Part shown: positions 15,704 to 24,393 of the stretch, one piece after another
How positions within the stretch are numbered: the stretch's first letter is position 1
How the letters are laid out: each line of letters opens with the position of its first letter
NCBI RefSeq assembly: GCF_003797775.2
Contig: NZ_CP060725.1
Span: 1,612,001 to 1,676,000, forward strand
DNA from: Sphingopyxis sp. OPL5
Lineage (GTDB): Bacteria > Pseudomonadota > Alphaproteobacteria > Sphingomonadales > Sphingomonadaceae
DNA: 64,000 nucleotides
Reading direction: 5' to 3'
The notes under the pieces: model-generated
Told to the model about the DNA's origin: nothing
What the model saw: the letters and a program-made list of their open reading frames with translations, nothing else
Database searches by the model: none
Translations under genes and position numbers: made by a program

Positions 15704-16942
15704 TCAGCCGATCCGGCGGCCATAGGCGGCAAGCCGCGCCGCAAGCTGGGCGGCGCGCTCGCCCTGATCGACCCAGCATGTGTCGGCGGGCAGGTCGCCC
15801 TTCAACCGGTCGATCGTCGTCCGGTGCAGGCTGGAAAACAGCGGCGGACCGTCGGCGGGCATATGCTGCCACCGGAGGATCGAGAAGACCTGCGACTGGC
15901 CGCCGGTATCGAGCCAGTTGTGGACCCCCGGATCGCGCCGCGCGATGACGAGGCGGATCCGCCCGTCGCTATCGACCGCCGACTGCGCCGCGGTCAGGCT
16001 CGACTGGATGCGGTGATAGTCGCGCGAGCGATAAAGCCATTCGGTCAATTGCACCGCGGCATAGGATGCCCCCGCCGGATCATATTCGAGGATCGCGGCG
16101 TCGTCGGGGCCGAGCGCGTAGCTGCCGTTCGAAATGCCCTGCGTCACCAGCCCGCCGCCGGCACCGCGAAACGTCTGCGCCGGGGTGATGCTGTTGGGCG
16201 TCAGGCCGCTCCACACATTCTGGAACCAGAAATAGAGATAGAGGTCGTTCAGCGCGTTCGCGGTCGCGCGCGTGACCATGTCATCGATCGAAATCGGATC
16301 GGCCCGCGCGTCGCCCAATCGCTCGATCGCGAGGTCGAGCGGCGTCTCGTGCGCCCAGTCCATCATCGAATCGCGGACGAACAGGAATTTGACGCCGGGG
16401 CGGGTGGCCAGGTGATTGCCCCTCCCCTCGCCCGCGCCATCGTCGATCAGCAATTCGAAACGTCCGTCGGCATCGAAGTGCATGTCATGGTCTTCGACCG
16501 TCTGCACCGTCTGCGACGTGCCGTAATTGGCGGTCAGCGTGAACGATATATTGGCCGCCTTGCGGTCGAGGATGCGGCCGGTCACCCGGTAGCGCGTGCC
16601 ATGTTCGATCCCCGCGAGCCGATAACAATTGTCGGGATTGTCGCCGCCGGTGCGCGCGCCGGGCACATCATGGCCGTGCCACGAATAGGCCGGCATGAAG
16701 TCGCGCACGAACCGCGGATGCTGGGCGTCCGATGCCGCCGCCTTGAACAGCCAATTGTTCAGATATTCCTTGGCGAAATCCCCGAGCAACGGCCGCGCTT
16801 CGGCGGGGATGCGGTCGCCATAGCCGCGCCCGAACAGCGCCTCGATCTGCGCCAGCGTCGCGGCGATCCGCGGATCGCCCAGCATCGCCCGCACATCGGC
16901 TTCGGCCGCGAACTGGCCCGGATTGGCGATGGGATTGGTCAT
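15704..16942 (-). CDS. DUF1214-domain protein
   Basis: A 412-residue protein of unknown function with no obvious signal peptide. The DUF1214-type C-terminal region is recognisable from RRDPGVHNWLDTGGQSQ (about residues 348-364), which matches the equivalent stretch of the second copy at 44933-46117. Beta-rich central segments include YRVTGRILDRKAANISF. Its start overlaps the sulfotransferase stop by four bases (ATGA). As both copies in the window are next to or near a sulfotransferase, a shared pathway step is likely. No catalytic residues can be assigned. Confidence 0.75.
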   Translation of the reverse strand: MTNPIANPGQFAAEADVRAMLGDPRIAATLAQIEALFGRGYGDRIPAEARPLLGDFAKEYLNNWLFKAAASDAQHPRFVRDFMPAYSWHGHDVPGARTGGDNPDNCYRLAGIEHGTRYRVTGRILDRKAANISFTLTANYGTSQTVQTVEDHDMHFDADGRFELLIDDGAGEGRGNHLATRPGVKFLFVRDSMMDWAHETPLDLAIERLGDARADPISIDDMVTRATANALNDLYLYFWFQNVWSGLTPNSITPAQTFRGAGGGLVTQGISNGSYALGPDDAAILEYDPAGASYAAVQLTEWLYRSRDYHRIQSSLTAAQSAVDSDGRIRLVIARRDPGVHNWLDTGGQSQVFSILRWQHMPADGPPLFSSLHRTTIDRLKGDLPADTCWVDQGERAAQLAARLAAYGRRIG

Positions 16943-18135
16943 TGCCGTCTCTCCCGCTGGATGGAGAAGCGTTCGATATAGGGCGCGAAGGCGCTTTCGA
17001 TCGCCGCTTCGTCGAGGCCGTAATCGGCCAGCCCATATTTGCGACCGGGCGCCGAACCATGGTGATCGGTCTCGAGATGCCGGGCCATCGCGCCGCGCGC
17101 CGCGGTGGTGAGCGGAATGTCGAGGTCGTCATAGACGCGCGCGACGGTTTCGAGCGGGTCGGTGACGAGATCGGTGAACAGCACGTCGCTGACCCGCGCC
17201 TCGGCCCCCTCGCAGCCGCGCCACGCGGCATAGTCGTCGACCGCGAACTGCCAGGCGGCGAGCTGCTGCGCGCCGATCGCCAGCGGATCGACCGCCGCGT
17301 CGGAAAAAAGCGAGCGCAGCTTGCAAAAGAGGCTGGCGATCGACGGGATGACCTTGCCCGGATCGCGGTGGTTTACATAGAGGCGCGCATCGGGAAAGGC
17401 GATCAGCAGTTCGCGCCAGTTGAAGAGGTGGCCCGGTCCCTTCAGCGCCCAGCGCCGGCGCGGACGATCGATCTGCAGATATTGCATCATCGCCGTCTGC
17501 CAGGCGAAGGCCCCCGGCAGCTTGTCGGCGATCGCCGCCTGATAGGCGGGGACATTCCAGTAGACGCCATAAAGGCTGCCGAGATTGCCTTCCTGCAGGA
17601 AGATGCATTCCTCGGGCAAGGCCGCGCCGAACGGATGGATCGCGGTCACATCGGGCGCCGTCATCCCCTGAAACGCCAGGATTTGCGTATAAAGCGCTTC
17701 CCGGTCCGCCGCGTCGGCGAGCGGCGACGGGATCGCCGCTTCCCACGCCGCGACACCGCGATTGCCGGGGTCCTGCGCCATCAGCCCGTGCAGGAAGGTC
17801 GTGCCGGCGCGCGGCATTCCCGATCCGATCAGCGGCGCGACGATCCGCTCGGCATCGGCGGCGGTCGCCGCCTTGCGCGCGTCGAGATAACGGAGCCGTG
17901 AGACGAGCATGGTGATCAGCCGGCTGTGGGTGCGGTCGCGCCCGGTCGCGGTGAGCGTCGCCCCGGCTTCGATCGCGTCGCACAAGATTTCGAGATCGTG
18001 GCGGAAACGCGCCTCGTCCCAGCGCTTGCCGCCCCAGTCGGACAGCCCGGTCCGCTGCTGAGCCTCGGTGAGCAGCGCCGCGGCGGCGATCGGCCCCGCA
18101 TAGGGCACGAGCGCCGAAGCGAAGGCTGCGCTCAT
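16939..18135 (-). CDS. Sulfotransferase family protein
   Basis: A 398-residue PAPS-type sulfotransferase. The 5'-phosphosulfate-binding loop is GSGMPRAGTTFLHGL (residues 104-118), and the 3'-phosphate-binding segment is VNHRDPGKVIPSIASL. These proteins transfer sulfate from PAPS to a hydroxyl; some members of this large family in catabolic clusters may do other chemistry. It overlaps the SDR gene upstream and the DUF1214 gene downstream by four bases each, showing tight translational coupling. A second family member is at 43276-44433. Confidence 0.87.
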   Translation of the reverse strand: MSAAFASALVPYAGPIAAAALLTEAQQRTGLSDWGGKRWDEARFRHDLEILCDAIEAGATLTATGRDRTHSRLITMLVSRLRYLDARKAATAADAERIVAPLIGSGMPRAGTTFLHGLMAQDPGNRGVAAWEAAIPSPLADAADREALYTQILAFQGMTAPDVTAIHPFGAALPEECIFLQEGNLGSLYGVYWNVPAYQAAIADKLPGAFAWQTAMMQYLQIDRPRRRWALKGPGHLFNWRELLIAFPDARLYVNHRDPGKVIPSIASLFCKLRSLFSDAAVDPLAIGAQQLAAWQFAVDDYAAWRGCEGAEARVSDVLFTDLVTDPLETVARVYDDLDIPLTTAARGAMARHLETDHHGSAPGRKYGLADYGLDEAAIESAFAPYIERFSIQRERRQ

Positions 18136-18953
18136 AGCCCGGTCACCCGCTCATACGCCGCCAGCGGCCCCGTCTGCGTCACCCCGCCGTCGACCGGCAG
18201 GGTGACGCCGGTGACGAACCGGCTTTCGGGTCCGGCCAGGAACAGCGCCGCCTGCGCGATGTCCCAGGCGTCGCCCTCGACGCCGAGCGGCGCGATCGCG
18301 CTGCGCACCCGGCGGCGCTCGCCCACAAGATGCGCCTCGACCATCGGGGTGACGATATGCCCCGGCGCCACGCAATTGGCGCGGATGCCGTCGCGGCCGT
18401 ACATCACCGCGAGTTCGGCGGTCAGCTGGATCACCGCCGCCTTGCTGGGTCCATAGGCGGCATTGCCATGCGCACGGATGCCGGCGACCGAAGAGATATT
18501 GACGATCGCCTTGCCCCGCCCTTCCAGAAGCGCGGGAATCGCGTGGCGGCACATGTTGAAGATCGTGCCGAGATTGACCGACATGACGCGGTCGATATCG
18601 GCAACCGCGACCTCGTGAAGCGGTCCCGAGCCGGCGCCGACCCCGATATTGTTCACCAGAATGTCGAGACCGCCGAGCCAGGCGAGGCTTTCGGCGGTCA
18701 TCCGCGTCGCCTCGGCCGGATCGGCGACATTGCCCGCGACCACGATGCCGTCGCCGCCAAGGTCGCGGACCAGATCGAGCGTCGCCTGCGCGCGCTCGGC
18801 CTCGAGGTCGAGCAGCGCGACGCGTGCACCCTCGGCCGCGAACAGCGCCGCGATCGCCTTTCCGGTGCCGACACCCTCCCCTTGCGTCCCGGCGCCGGTG
18901 ACGATCGCGCGCCAGCCGTCCAGCCGGTTGTGAAATTGGGTGGGCCGGGGCAT
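18132..18953 (-). CDS. Short-chain dehydrogenase/reductase
   Basis: A 273-residue SDR. The glycine-rich loop is expanded (TGAGTQGEGVGTG, residues 19-31) compared with TGxxxGxG. NNIG is at 101-104, followed by a Ser154/155-Tyr167-Lys171 catalytic set (YGPSK) and the C-terminal PVDGGVTQT. It should oxidise or reduce a hydroxyl or keto group of a pathway intermediate. It overlaps the sulfotransferase start by four bases and is 43 bases downstream of the acyl-CoA ligase. Confidence 0.88.
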   Translation of the reverse strand: MPRPTQFHNRLDGWRAIVTGAGTQGEGVGTGKAIAALFAAEGARVALLDLEAERAQATLDLVRDLGGDGIVVAGNVADPAEATRMTAESLAWLGGLDILVNNIGVGAGSGPLHEVAVADIDRVMSVNLGTIFNMCRHAIPALLEGRGKAIVNISSVAGIRAHGNAAYGPSKAAVIQLTAELAVMYGRDGIRANCVAPGHIVTPMVEAHLVGERRRVRSAIAPLGVEGDAWDIAQAALFLAGPESRFVTGVTLPVDGGVTQTGPLAAYERVTGL

Positions 18954-18996
18954 CGGATTTCCTTTCTGTCGAGCGCCGCCGGGGCGCAGCGCAGCC

Positions 18997-20616
18997 TCAA
19001 TCGGCGACGACGATCTCGCGCAATTTGGGTTTCACCACCTTGCCCATCGCATTGCGCGGGAACTGGTCGAGAAAGCGCCATTGGTCGGGCACTTTGTAGC
19101 GGGTCAGCTTGTCGCGGCAGAGCGCGACCAGTTCGGCCTCCAGCGCCGCCATGTCGGTATCGGGCCGCGCCGCCACGATGCAGGCGACGGTCAGCATCCC
19201 CATCCGGAGGTCGGGTTTGCCGACCACCGCGCAGTCGGCAACGCCATCATGGGTGTGGAGGATACGTTCGACCTCGGCGGGATAGACGTTCGATCCGCCG
19301 CGCAGGATCAGCTCCGAACTGCGGTCGGCGATGCTCAGCCAGCCGTCGGCGTCGAGGCTGCCATGATCGCCCGAATGGACGACGCCGCCGCGCAGCAGCG
19401 CCGCGGTCTTTTCGGGTTCGCGCCAATAGCCGAGCGGCGGGGTATAGACATTCGCCCAGGGGCCGGTGCGGACCGGTCCGAAACACACCTCGCCCACCGT
19501 GCCGGTCGGCAGCAGTTCGCCCTCGGCATCGCGGATCGTGATCTCGAAATGCGGCAGTGCGCGCCCGCTCGCTCCCTCGGGCGCGACGGCGTCGAACGAC
19601 TGGGCGACGACGGTCGGCGCTTCGGTCAGGCCATAGGAGGTCGAGACATCATAGCCATGGCGGCGAAAGAAGGATTCGCGGATCGCCTGCGGCAGCGGCG
19701 CGCCGCCAGATGACATGCGGAAGCCGTCGGGAAGGTCGAGATCGGTCTGCAGCAGGTCATAGATCATCGTCGGGACGAAGGCGATCTGCCCGATCCGCTG
19801 TTCGCCGATCCACGCGATCAGGGGTTCGATCTTGATCGACGGCGCAAAGAGAAACGGCCGGCAGGCGAGGAAAGCCGATACCGGGCCGAGGATCATGACG
19901 TTGGTGATCGTCAGCGGCAGCGCCGATCCGCGCCGCGCCTCGGGTGACATCAGCCCGTGCGCGAACCCCGCGGCGGGGACGGTGATCATATTGTGCTGGC
20001 TGTGGACGACGCCCTTGGGCACCCCGGTCGTGCCGCTGGTATACATGATCGCGGCGGGCGCGAAGGGGTCGATCTCCGGCCGCGGTGCGGTCGCCTGGGC
20101 GGCGTCGGCCAGAGCGGCGTGCCAGCCACCGTCGCGGTCCTCGGCATCGAGGATCCAGGCGTGGGCAAGTTCGGGCAGGTCTGGGCGCAGCGCGTCGACC
20201 TGCGCCGCGATACTGCTGTCGGCGAGCAGCAGCGTCGTCCCGCTATGTGCCAGAATATAGCGCTTGTCGTCCGCCGGCAGGATGCGGTTGATCCCGACCC
20301 AGACGGCGCCGAGCCGCATCGCGGCGAAGAAGGCGATGACGAGCGCATTCTCGTTGCCGAGCGACGCCGCGACACGGTCGCCGGCGCGGATTCCGGCGGC
20401 GTCGAACAGCGCCGCGGCAGCCGTGACCGCCTGCCCCAGCGTGCGAAAATCATAGGCGCGCTGGCTGTCGACCAGTGCCTCGTCGTCGGGGCATTGCGCC
20501 GCCGCGCGTTCGATCAGGCCGGCGACGTCACGCGGCGCGCCGGGGGGATCGATTCGAACCGGGGGCGCCTGAAGCCCGAGCGCCGCATATTCCTCTTCCG
20601 TCATAATCCTCGCCAT
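18997..20616 (-). CDS. AMP-dependent acyl-CoA synthetase
   Basis: A 539-residue ANL-family ligase that activates a carboxylic acid to its CoA thioester via an acyl-adenylate. The AMP-binding P-loop is YTSGTTGVPKGVVHS. A5-like STSYGLTEAP and the hinge region GWLSIADRSSELILRGG are seen, and the C-terminal catalytic Lys lies in PRNAMGKVVK. First gene of the operon that continues with SDR, sulfotransferase, DUF1214 protein and thioesterase. It shares a divergent promoter with the E2-like gene. The acid is not identifiable; lipid- or steroid-side-chain-like acids fit the context. Confidence 0.9.
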   Translation of the reverse strand: MARIMTEEEYAALGLQAPPVRIDPPGAPRDVAGLIERAAAQCPDDEALVDSQRAYDFRTLGQAVTAAAALFDAAGIRAGDRVAASLGNENALVIAFFAAMRLGAVWVGINRILPADDKRYILAHSGTTLLLADSSIAAQVDALRPDLPELAHAWILDAEDRDGGWHAALADAAQATAPRPEIDPFAPAAIMYTSGTTGVPKGVVHSQHNMITVPAAGFAHGLMSPEARRGSALPLTITNVMILGPVSAFLACRPFLFAPSIKIEPLIAWIGEQRIGQIAFVPTMIYDLLQTDLDLPDGFRMSSGGAPLPQAIRESFFRRHGYDVSTSYGLTEAPTVVAQSFDAVAPEGASGRALPHFEITIRDAEGELLPTGTVGEVCFGPVRTGPWANVYTPPLGYWREPEKTAALLRGGVVHSGDHGSLDADGWLSIADRSSELILRGGSNVYPAEVERILHTHDGVADCAVVGKPDLRMGMLTVACIVAARPDTDMAALEAELVALCRDKLTRYKVPDQWRFLDQFPRNAMGKVVKPKLREIVVAD

Positions 20617-20642
20617 CGCAGCGTATCTCTCTTGCTTTAAGG

Positions 20643-20670
20643 TCTATATGATTATGATATATATGTGCAA
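20643..20670 (-). promoter_or_regulatory. Promoter of the acyl-CoA ligase operon
   Basis: On the minus strand TTGCAC (20670-20665) is followed after 16 bases by TATAGA (20648-20643), 27 bases upstream of the start codon at 20616. The shared 11-mer overlaps the -10 side. Confidence 0.45.
20645..20655 (+). promoter_or_regulatory. Shared 11-mer motif, copy C
   Basis: Exact TATATGATTAT between the divergent acyl-CoA ligase and E2-like genes, overlapping the -10 of the former. Preceded by TTAAGGTC, similar to the flanks of copies A and B near 10.7 kb. Confidence 0.45.
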
Positions 20671-20746
20671 GGCCTGAGTCCGCTTCCGCGCGTCGCGGAT
20701 GGATTCGGAGCCCCCGTCACGCCGTGATGCCAGCGAGAGGAAAAGA

Positions 20747-21463
20747 ATGACACCGACTTCGCCCGAGGACCAACATGCCGCGTTCGGCGCCGTCGAAACG
20801 GTGCCGATGAGCGGTTTCCAGAAAGTGGTGGCGCGCCGCCTGACCCAGAGCTGGACCCAGATTCCGCATGTCACGCATCACGACGATATCGACGTGACCG
20901 CGCTCGACGCGCATCGCAAGGCCCTGGGACCCGACGTCCGGATTTCACCGCTGATCTTCCTCGCCAAGGCGCTGGCGCGCGCGCTGGCGGCCTTTCCCAA
21001 TTTCAACGCGTCGCTTTCGGACGACGGCAAGACGCTCGTCCTCAAGCGATATTTCCACATCGGGATCGCGGTCGATGGCCCGCTCGGCCTGCTGGTGCCG
21101 GTGCTGCGCGATGTCGACAGCAAGGATGTCGCGACGCTCGCCGCCGAGCTTGCGGCGCTCAGCGCGCAGGCACGCGACAAGGGCTTGCCGATGACCGCCA
21201 TGTCGGGGGGGTGCATGACGATCACCTCGCTCGGCGGGATCGGCGGCACGGGCTTCACCCCGATCATCAACCAGCCCGAGGTCGCGATTCTCGCGGTCAC
21301 GCCGTCGCGGATGCAGCCCGTTTGGGACGGCACCGCCTTTCAACCGCGCCTGATGATGCCGCTGTCGCTGAGTTACGACCACCGCGTCATCAACGGCGCC
21401 GACGCCGCCCGCTTCGTCCGCGCGATCGGGCAATCCTTGGCCGAACCGGAGGCTTTGACATGA
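20747..21463 (+). CDS. Stand-alone 2-oxoacid dehydrogenase E2-type acyltransferase catalytic domain
   Basis: A 238-residue protein that matches only the catalytic core of dihydrolipoamide acyltransferases: there is no lipoyl domain and no peripheral-subunit-binding domain. Full E2 chains are usually 400 residues or more. Core features are PMSGFQKVVARRLTQSW near the N-terminus and the catalytic motif SYDHRVINGADAARF near the C-terminus, with His present and Asn where most E2s have Asp. The ATG at 20747 has a GAGAGGAAAAG ribosome-binding site. It overlaps the crotonase gene by four bases. It may use a free acyl-CoA or a lipoyl carrier encoded elsewhere. Confidence 0.85.
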   Translation: MTPTSPEDQHAAFGAVETVPMSGFQKVVARRLTQSWTQIPHVTHHDDIDVTALDAHRKALGPDVRISPLIFLAKALARALAAFPNFNASLSDDGKTLVLKRYFHIGIAVDGPLGLLVPVLRDVDSKDVATLAAELAALSAQARDKGLPMTAMSGGCMTITSLGGIGGTGFTPIINQPEVAILAVTPSRMQPVWDGTAFQPRLMMPLSLSYDHRVINGADAARFVRAIGQSLAEPEALT

Positions 21464-22230
21464 CGAACGAGACAGCGGCCGACACTCTGGTGCTGCGCGA
21501 TGACTCCGACGGCGTCGCGACGCTGACCCTCAATCGGCCCGAAAAAAAGAACGCGATCAATCGCGAATTGTTCAAGACACTGCGCGCGCATCTGCTCGCG
21601 CTGCAACAGGACGCCGACATCGGCCTGATCGTGCTGCGCGCCGCCGGCGCCGATTTCTGCGCCGGGCACGACCTGTCGGAAAAGCCCCACGCCGACGCGC
21701 TCGGCTGGCTGCGGCGCGAGGTTCAGACGCTCGAACTTCTGACTAGCCTGCGCCAGCCGGTGATCGCCGCGGTGCAAGGCACCTGCTTCACCGGCGGGCT
21801 CGAAATGGCGCTGTCGGCCGATTTCATCGTCTGCGACGACAGCGCGCGCTTCGCCGATACGCATGGCAAATGGGGGCTCGTCCCCGGCTGGGGCATGTCT
21901 CAGCGGCTGCCGCGGCGCGTCGGTCACGCCAAGGCGCTGGAAATGATGCTGACCTGCCGCCCCTATGGCGCCGACGAGGCGGTGGCGATGGGGCTCGTCA
22001 ACCAGTGCGTCGCCGCGGGGCAGTTGGCGGGCGCGGTCGCCGAACTGGCGCGGACCATCCTCGCCAACAGCTGGCACAGCAATGCCGAGAACAAGCGGCT
22101 GATCTATAACACCGACGGCATGCGGCTGGCCGAGGGGCTGGACCATGAAATCATGCGCAACGCCGGCTTCGACCGCGACGCCGCCGCGCGGCGCGCAAGC
22201 TTTCACAACCGATCGCGGGACGGGGCGTAA
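21460..22230 (+). CDS. Enoyl-CoA hydratase/isomerase family protein
   Basis: A 256-residue crotonase. LRAAGADFCAGHDLSEK (residues 59-75) and VQGTCFTGGLEMALSADF (105-122) form the oxyanion/CoA pocket. The active-site segment is KWGLVPGWGMSQRLPR, which lacks the standard Glu, so dehydration chemistry is uncertain. It is the second gene of a two-gene unit with the E2-like protein and follows it with a four-base overlap, so the two products probably act on the same CoA ester. Confidence 0.87.
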   Translation: MTNETAADTLVLRDDSDGVATLTLNRPEKKNAINRELFKTLRAHLLALQQDADIGLIVLRAAGADFCAGHDLSEKPHADALGWLRREVQTLELLTSLRQPVIAAVQGTCFTGGLEMALSADFIVCDDSARFADTHGKWGLVPGWGMSQRLPRRVGHAKALEMMLTCRPYGADEAVAMGLVNQCVAAGQLAGAVAELARTILANSWHSNAENKRLIYNTDGMRLAEGLDHEIMRNAGFDRDAAARRASFHNRSRDGA

Positions 22231-22309
22231 ATAGGGCGACCATATCTTTTGCAAACCCACGGAACGAATGTCGGCTTTGGGGTGGGGAGCCGACAGTCCG
22301 GCAAAACCC

Positions 22310-22333
22310 GTTCCCCGGCGACGGCCGGGGAAC
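22310..22333. repeat. Short palindromic repeat
   Basis: GTTCCCCGGC and GCCGGGGAAC arms form a hairpin in the convergent gap after the crotonase gene. It resembles palindromic units common in sphingomonad intergenic DNA and could help terminate transcription. Confidence 0.55.
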
Positions 22334-22356
22334 GCCAACTCCGCCCATTTCTCTTA

Positions 22357-22448
22357 CGTCATCCCGGACTTGATCCGGGATCCCGCTTTTTTGAGGCATC
22401 GGCAGGCTTCGACTTCAAGCGGGCCCCCGGATCAAGTCCGGGGTGACG
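22357..22448. repeat. 92-base imperfect palindromic repeat, copy 1
   Basis: Starts with CGTCATCCCGGACTTGATCC and ends with the near-reverse-complement GGATCAAGTCCGGGGTGACG. The inner part contains GCATCGGCAGGCTTCGA. Copy 2 at 62493-62584 is almost the same sequence in inverted orientation. Non-coding, probably a dispersed REP/MITE-like element. Confidence 0.75.
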
Positions 22449-22487
22449 ATGAAGAATAGGGCAGGAGCCGGTCGAAACCGGTCCCGC

Positions 22488-23255
22488 TCAGGTCAGCGAC
22501 TTGTACAGCCCGAAGGCGCTTGTCGCGATCAGCACGATGCCGACCATCACCAGCATCACCTTGGGCGAGAAGCGTTTGGCCATCATCGCGCCCAGCGGCG
22601 CGGCGGCGACGCCGCCGATGATCAGGCCCAGCGTCGGGCCCAGGATTTGCTCGAAGCCGAGTTGATAGATGAAGGCGGCCGATACGGTGAGCGCGAGGAA
22701 AAATTCGACGCTGTTGACGGTGCCGACGACCTTGCGCGGTTCGCCGCCCTGGACGAGCAGGTTCGAGGTCACGACCGGACCCCAGCCGCCGCCGCCCGCG
22801 GCGTCGAGAAAGCCACCGACGACGGCAAGCGGCGCGACGATCTTGGGCTTTTCGAACTTGGGCGGATAGAGCAGCCCGCGGATCAGCAGCCACACGCCGA
22901 TCAGCACCAGATAGCCGAGCACGAAGGGTTTCACGACATCGGCGTGGAGCGACGACAGCACATAGGCGCCGAGCACCCCGCCGATCATGCCGGGGATCAA
23001 CAGCCGCCAGAAGAGCGGCCATTCGATGTTGCGATGGAACAGATGGCTGAGCCCCGAAGCGCCGGTGGTGAAGATTTCGACGACATGGATGCGGGCCGAG
23101 GCGGTCGCGGGCGGCACGCCGAGTACCGCGACGAGCAGGGTGTTGCAGATCACGCCGAACGCCATGCCGAGCGCGCCATCGACGAGCTGCGCCGCGAACC
23201 CGATCAGGATGAAGGGAAGCAAGGCCGAGAAGTCGATGGCCGCGAAATCGATCAT
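22488..23255 (-). CDS. TauE/SafE family membrane permease
   Basis: A 255-residue integral membrane protein with about eight hydrophobic helices, the usual size of this family. The conserved N-terminal GFAAQLVDGALGMAFGV and internal-repeat segment VVGGFLDAAGGGGWGPV mark the two half-domains. Family members export or import sulfite, sulfoacetate, taurine-derived anions and related organic anions. With sulfatase and sulfotransferase genes elsewhere in the window a sulfur-anion role is tempting, but nothing in the immediate neighbourhood proves it. Confidence 0.88.
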   Translation of the reverse strand: MIDFAAIDFSALLPFILIGFAAQLVDGALGMAFGVICNTLLVAVLGVPPATASARIHVVEIFTTGASGLSHLFHRNIEWPLFWRLLIPGMIGGVLGAYVLSSLHADVVKPFVLGYLVLIGVWLLIRGLLYPPKFEKPKIVAPLAVVGGFLDAAGGGGWGPVVTSNLLVQGGEPRKVVGTVNSVEFFLALTVSAAFIYQLGFEQILGPTLGLIIGGVAAAPLGAMMAKRFSPKVMLVMVGIVLIATSAFGLYKSLT

Positions 23256-23383
23256 AATCTTATTCCAACCCTTTTAGTTGACAACCTGCTGCCGCGATTC
23301 TCGTCCTTGCGCCAGAGCAATTTTTCTCCCCCCGGTGAAGGGAATAGTTTCTACGCCATGCTGAAGCCGCGCTTTGCCGGGGT

Positions 23384-24310
23384 TTAGCGGCCGATGTCGT
23401 CGGGAAGATATTCGCGCGCATAGTCGATGAAGGCGCGCAGTTTCGGCATCACCTGTTTGCGGCTGGGATAATAGAGGAACAGCCCCGCAGTCGACACCGC
23501 ACGTTCGGGCAGCACGAGTTCGACCTCGCCGCGCGCGACCAGTTCCTCGAGCACGGGTTCGGCGGTCATGCCCAGCGCGATGCCGCTGCGCACCGCCATG
23601 ATGATCGCGCTCTGGTCGTTGACGATCACCGGGCCGGTGACCCCGATTTCGATCTCGCGATTGCCGTCCATGAACGACCAGGGGAGCAGCCCGCCGCTGG
23701 ACAGGCGCAGCCGCACGCAGCGATGATGGCGCAGGTCGGCGGGCTCCTGCGGCCGGCCATGGCGTTCGAAATAGGCGGGCGCGCCAAAGGCGGCGAAGCG
23801 GAACGGCCCGGTCAGGCGGACCGCGATGACATCGGCGTCGAGCGATTCGCCCATCCGCACCCCGGCGTCGAAGCCCCCGGCGCTGAGATCGGCGAGCGCA
23901 TCCTCGGCGTAGATTTCGAGCTCGATGTCGGGATAGGTTTCGCAAAAGCCCGCGATGATCGGTTCGAACAAGGGCTGGATCGCGCCGCGCATCAGGTTGA
24001 TGCGCAACCGTCCGGCGGGCCGGTTGCCGAGGTTGCGCGCCGCTTCATAGGCGTCGGCAAGCCCGGCATAGGCGGGGGCGGCGCGTTCGAGGAACATCTC
24101 GCCCGCCTGGGTCAGCCCGACGCTGCGCGTCGTGCGCATGAACAAGGGCGCGCCGACGCGGGCCTCGAGGCCCTTGATCGTCTGGCTGATCGCCGAGGGG
24201 GAAACGCCAAGATCGGAGGCCGCGGCGGAAAAGCTCCGCCTGACCGCGACACGCAGGAAAGCTTCGATCCCGTCGAGCACCCCATGGGGGATTGTTAAAT
24301 CCTGCTTCAA
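23384..24310 (-). CDS. LysR family transcriptional regulator
   Basis: A 308-residue regulator. The N-terminal winged helix contains FLRVAVRRSFSAAASDLGVS and PSAISQTIKGLEARVGAPLF, and a periplasmic-binding-like effector domain follows from about residue 100 (AGRLRINLMRGAIQPLFEP). The start is TTG at 24310, with a GTG ten codons later as alternative; there is no in-frame ATG nearby. It is the CrgA-like subgroup that typically regulates a divergent or adjacent oxidoreductase. Here the divergent neighbour is a small secreted protein, so its target is unclear. Confidence 0.87.
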   Translation of the reverse strand: MKQDLTIPHGVLDGIEAFLRVAVRRSFSAAASDLGVSPSAISQTIKGLEARVGAPLFMRTTRSVGLTQAGEMFLERAAPAYAGLADAYEAARNLGNRPAGRLRINLMRGAIQPLFEPIIAGFCETYPDIELEIYAEDALADLSAGGFDAGVRMGESLDADVIAVRLTGPFRFAAFGAPAYFERHGRPQEPADLRHHRCVRLRLSSGGLLPWSFMDGNREIEIGVTGPVIVNDQSAIIMAVRSGIALGMTAEPVLEELVARGEVELVLPERAVSTAGLFLYYPSRKQVMPKLRAFIDYAREYLPDDIGR

Positions 24311-24393
24311 GGCACTTGCAGATTATAGAGGATTATCTATGCGCGCAAGCGCAGCTAAAAAGGTTGCACAACGAAACGAAAGGAACCTCTCCC

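Noticed and set aside
21388..21420. Loss of activity of the E2-like protein because Asp of HxxxDG is Asn.
   Set aside because: Asn at this position is known in some active E2 enzymes (for example, from memory, Azotobacter pyruvate dehydrogenase E2), and the catalytic His is present.
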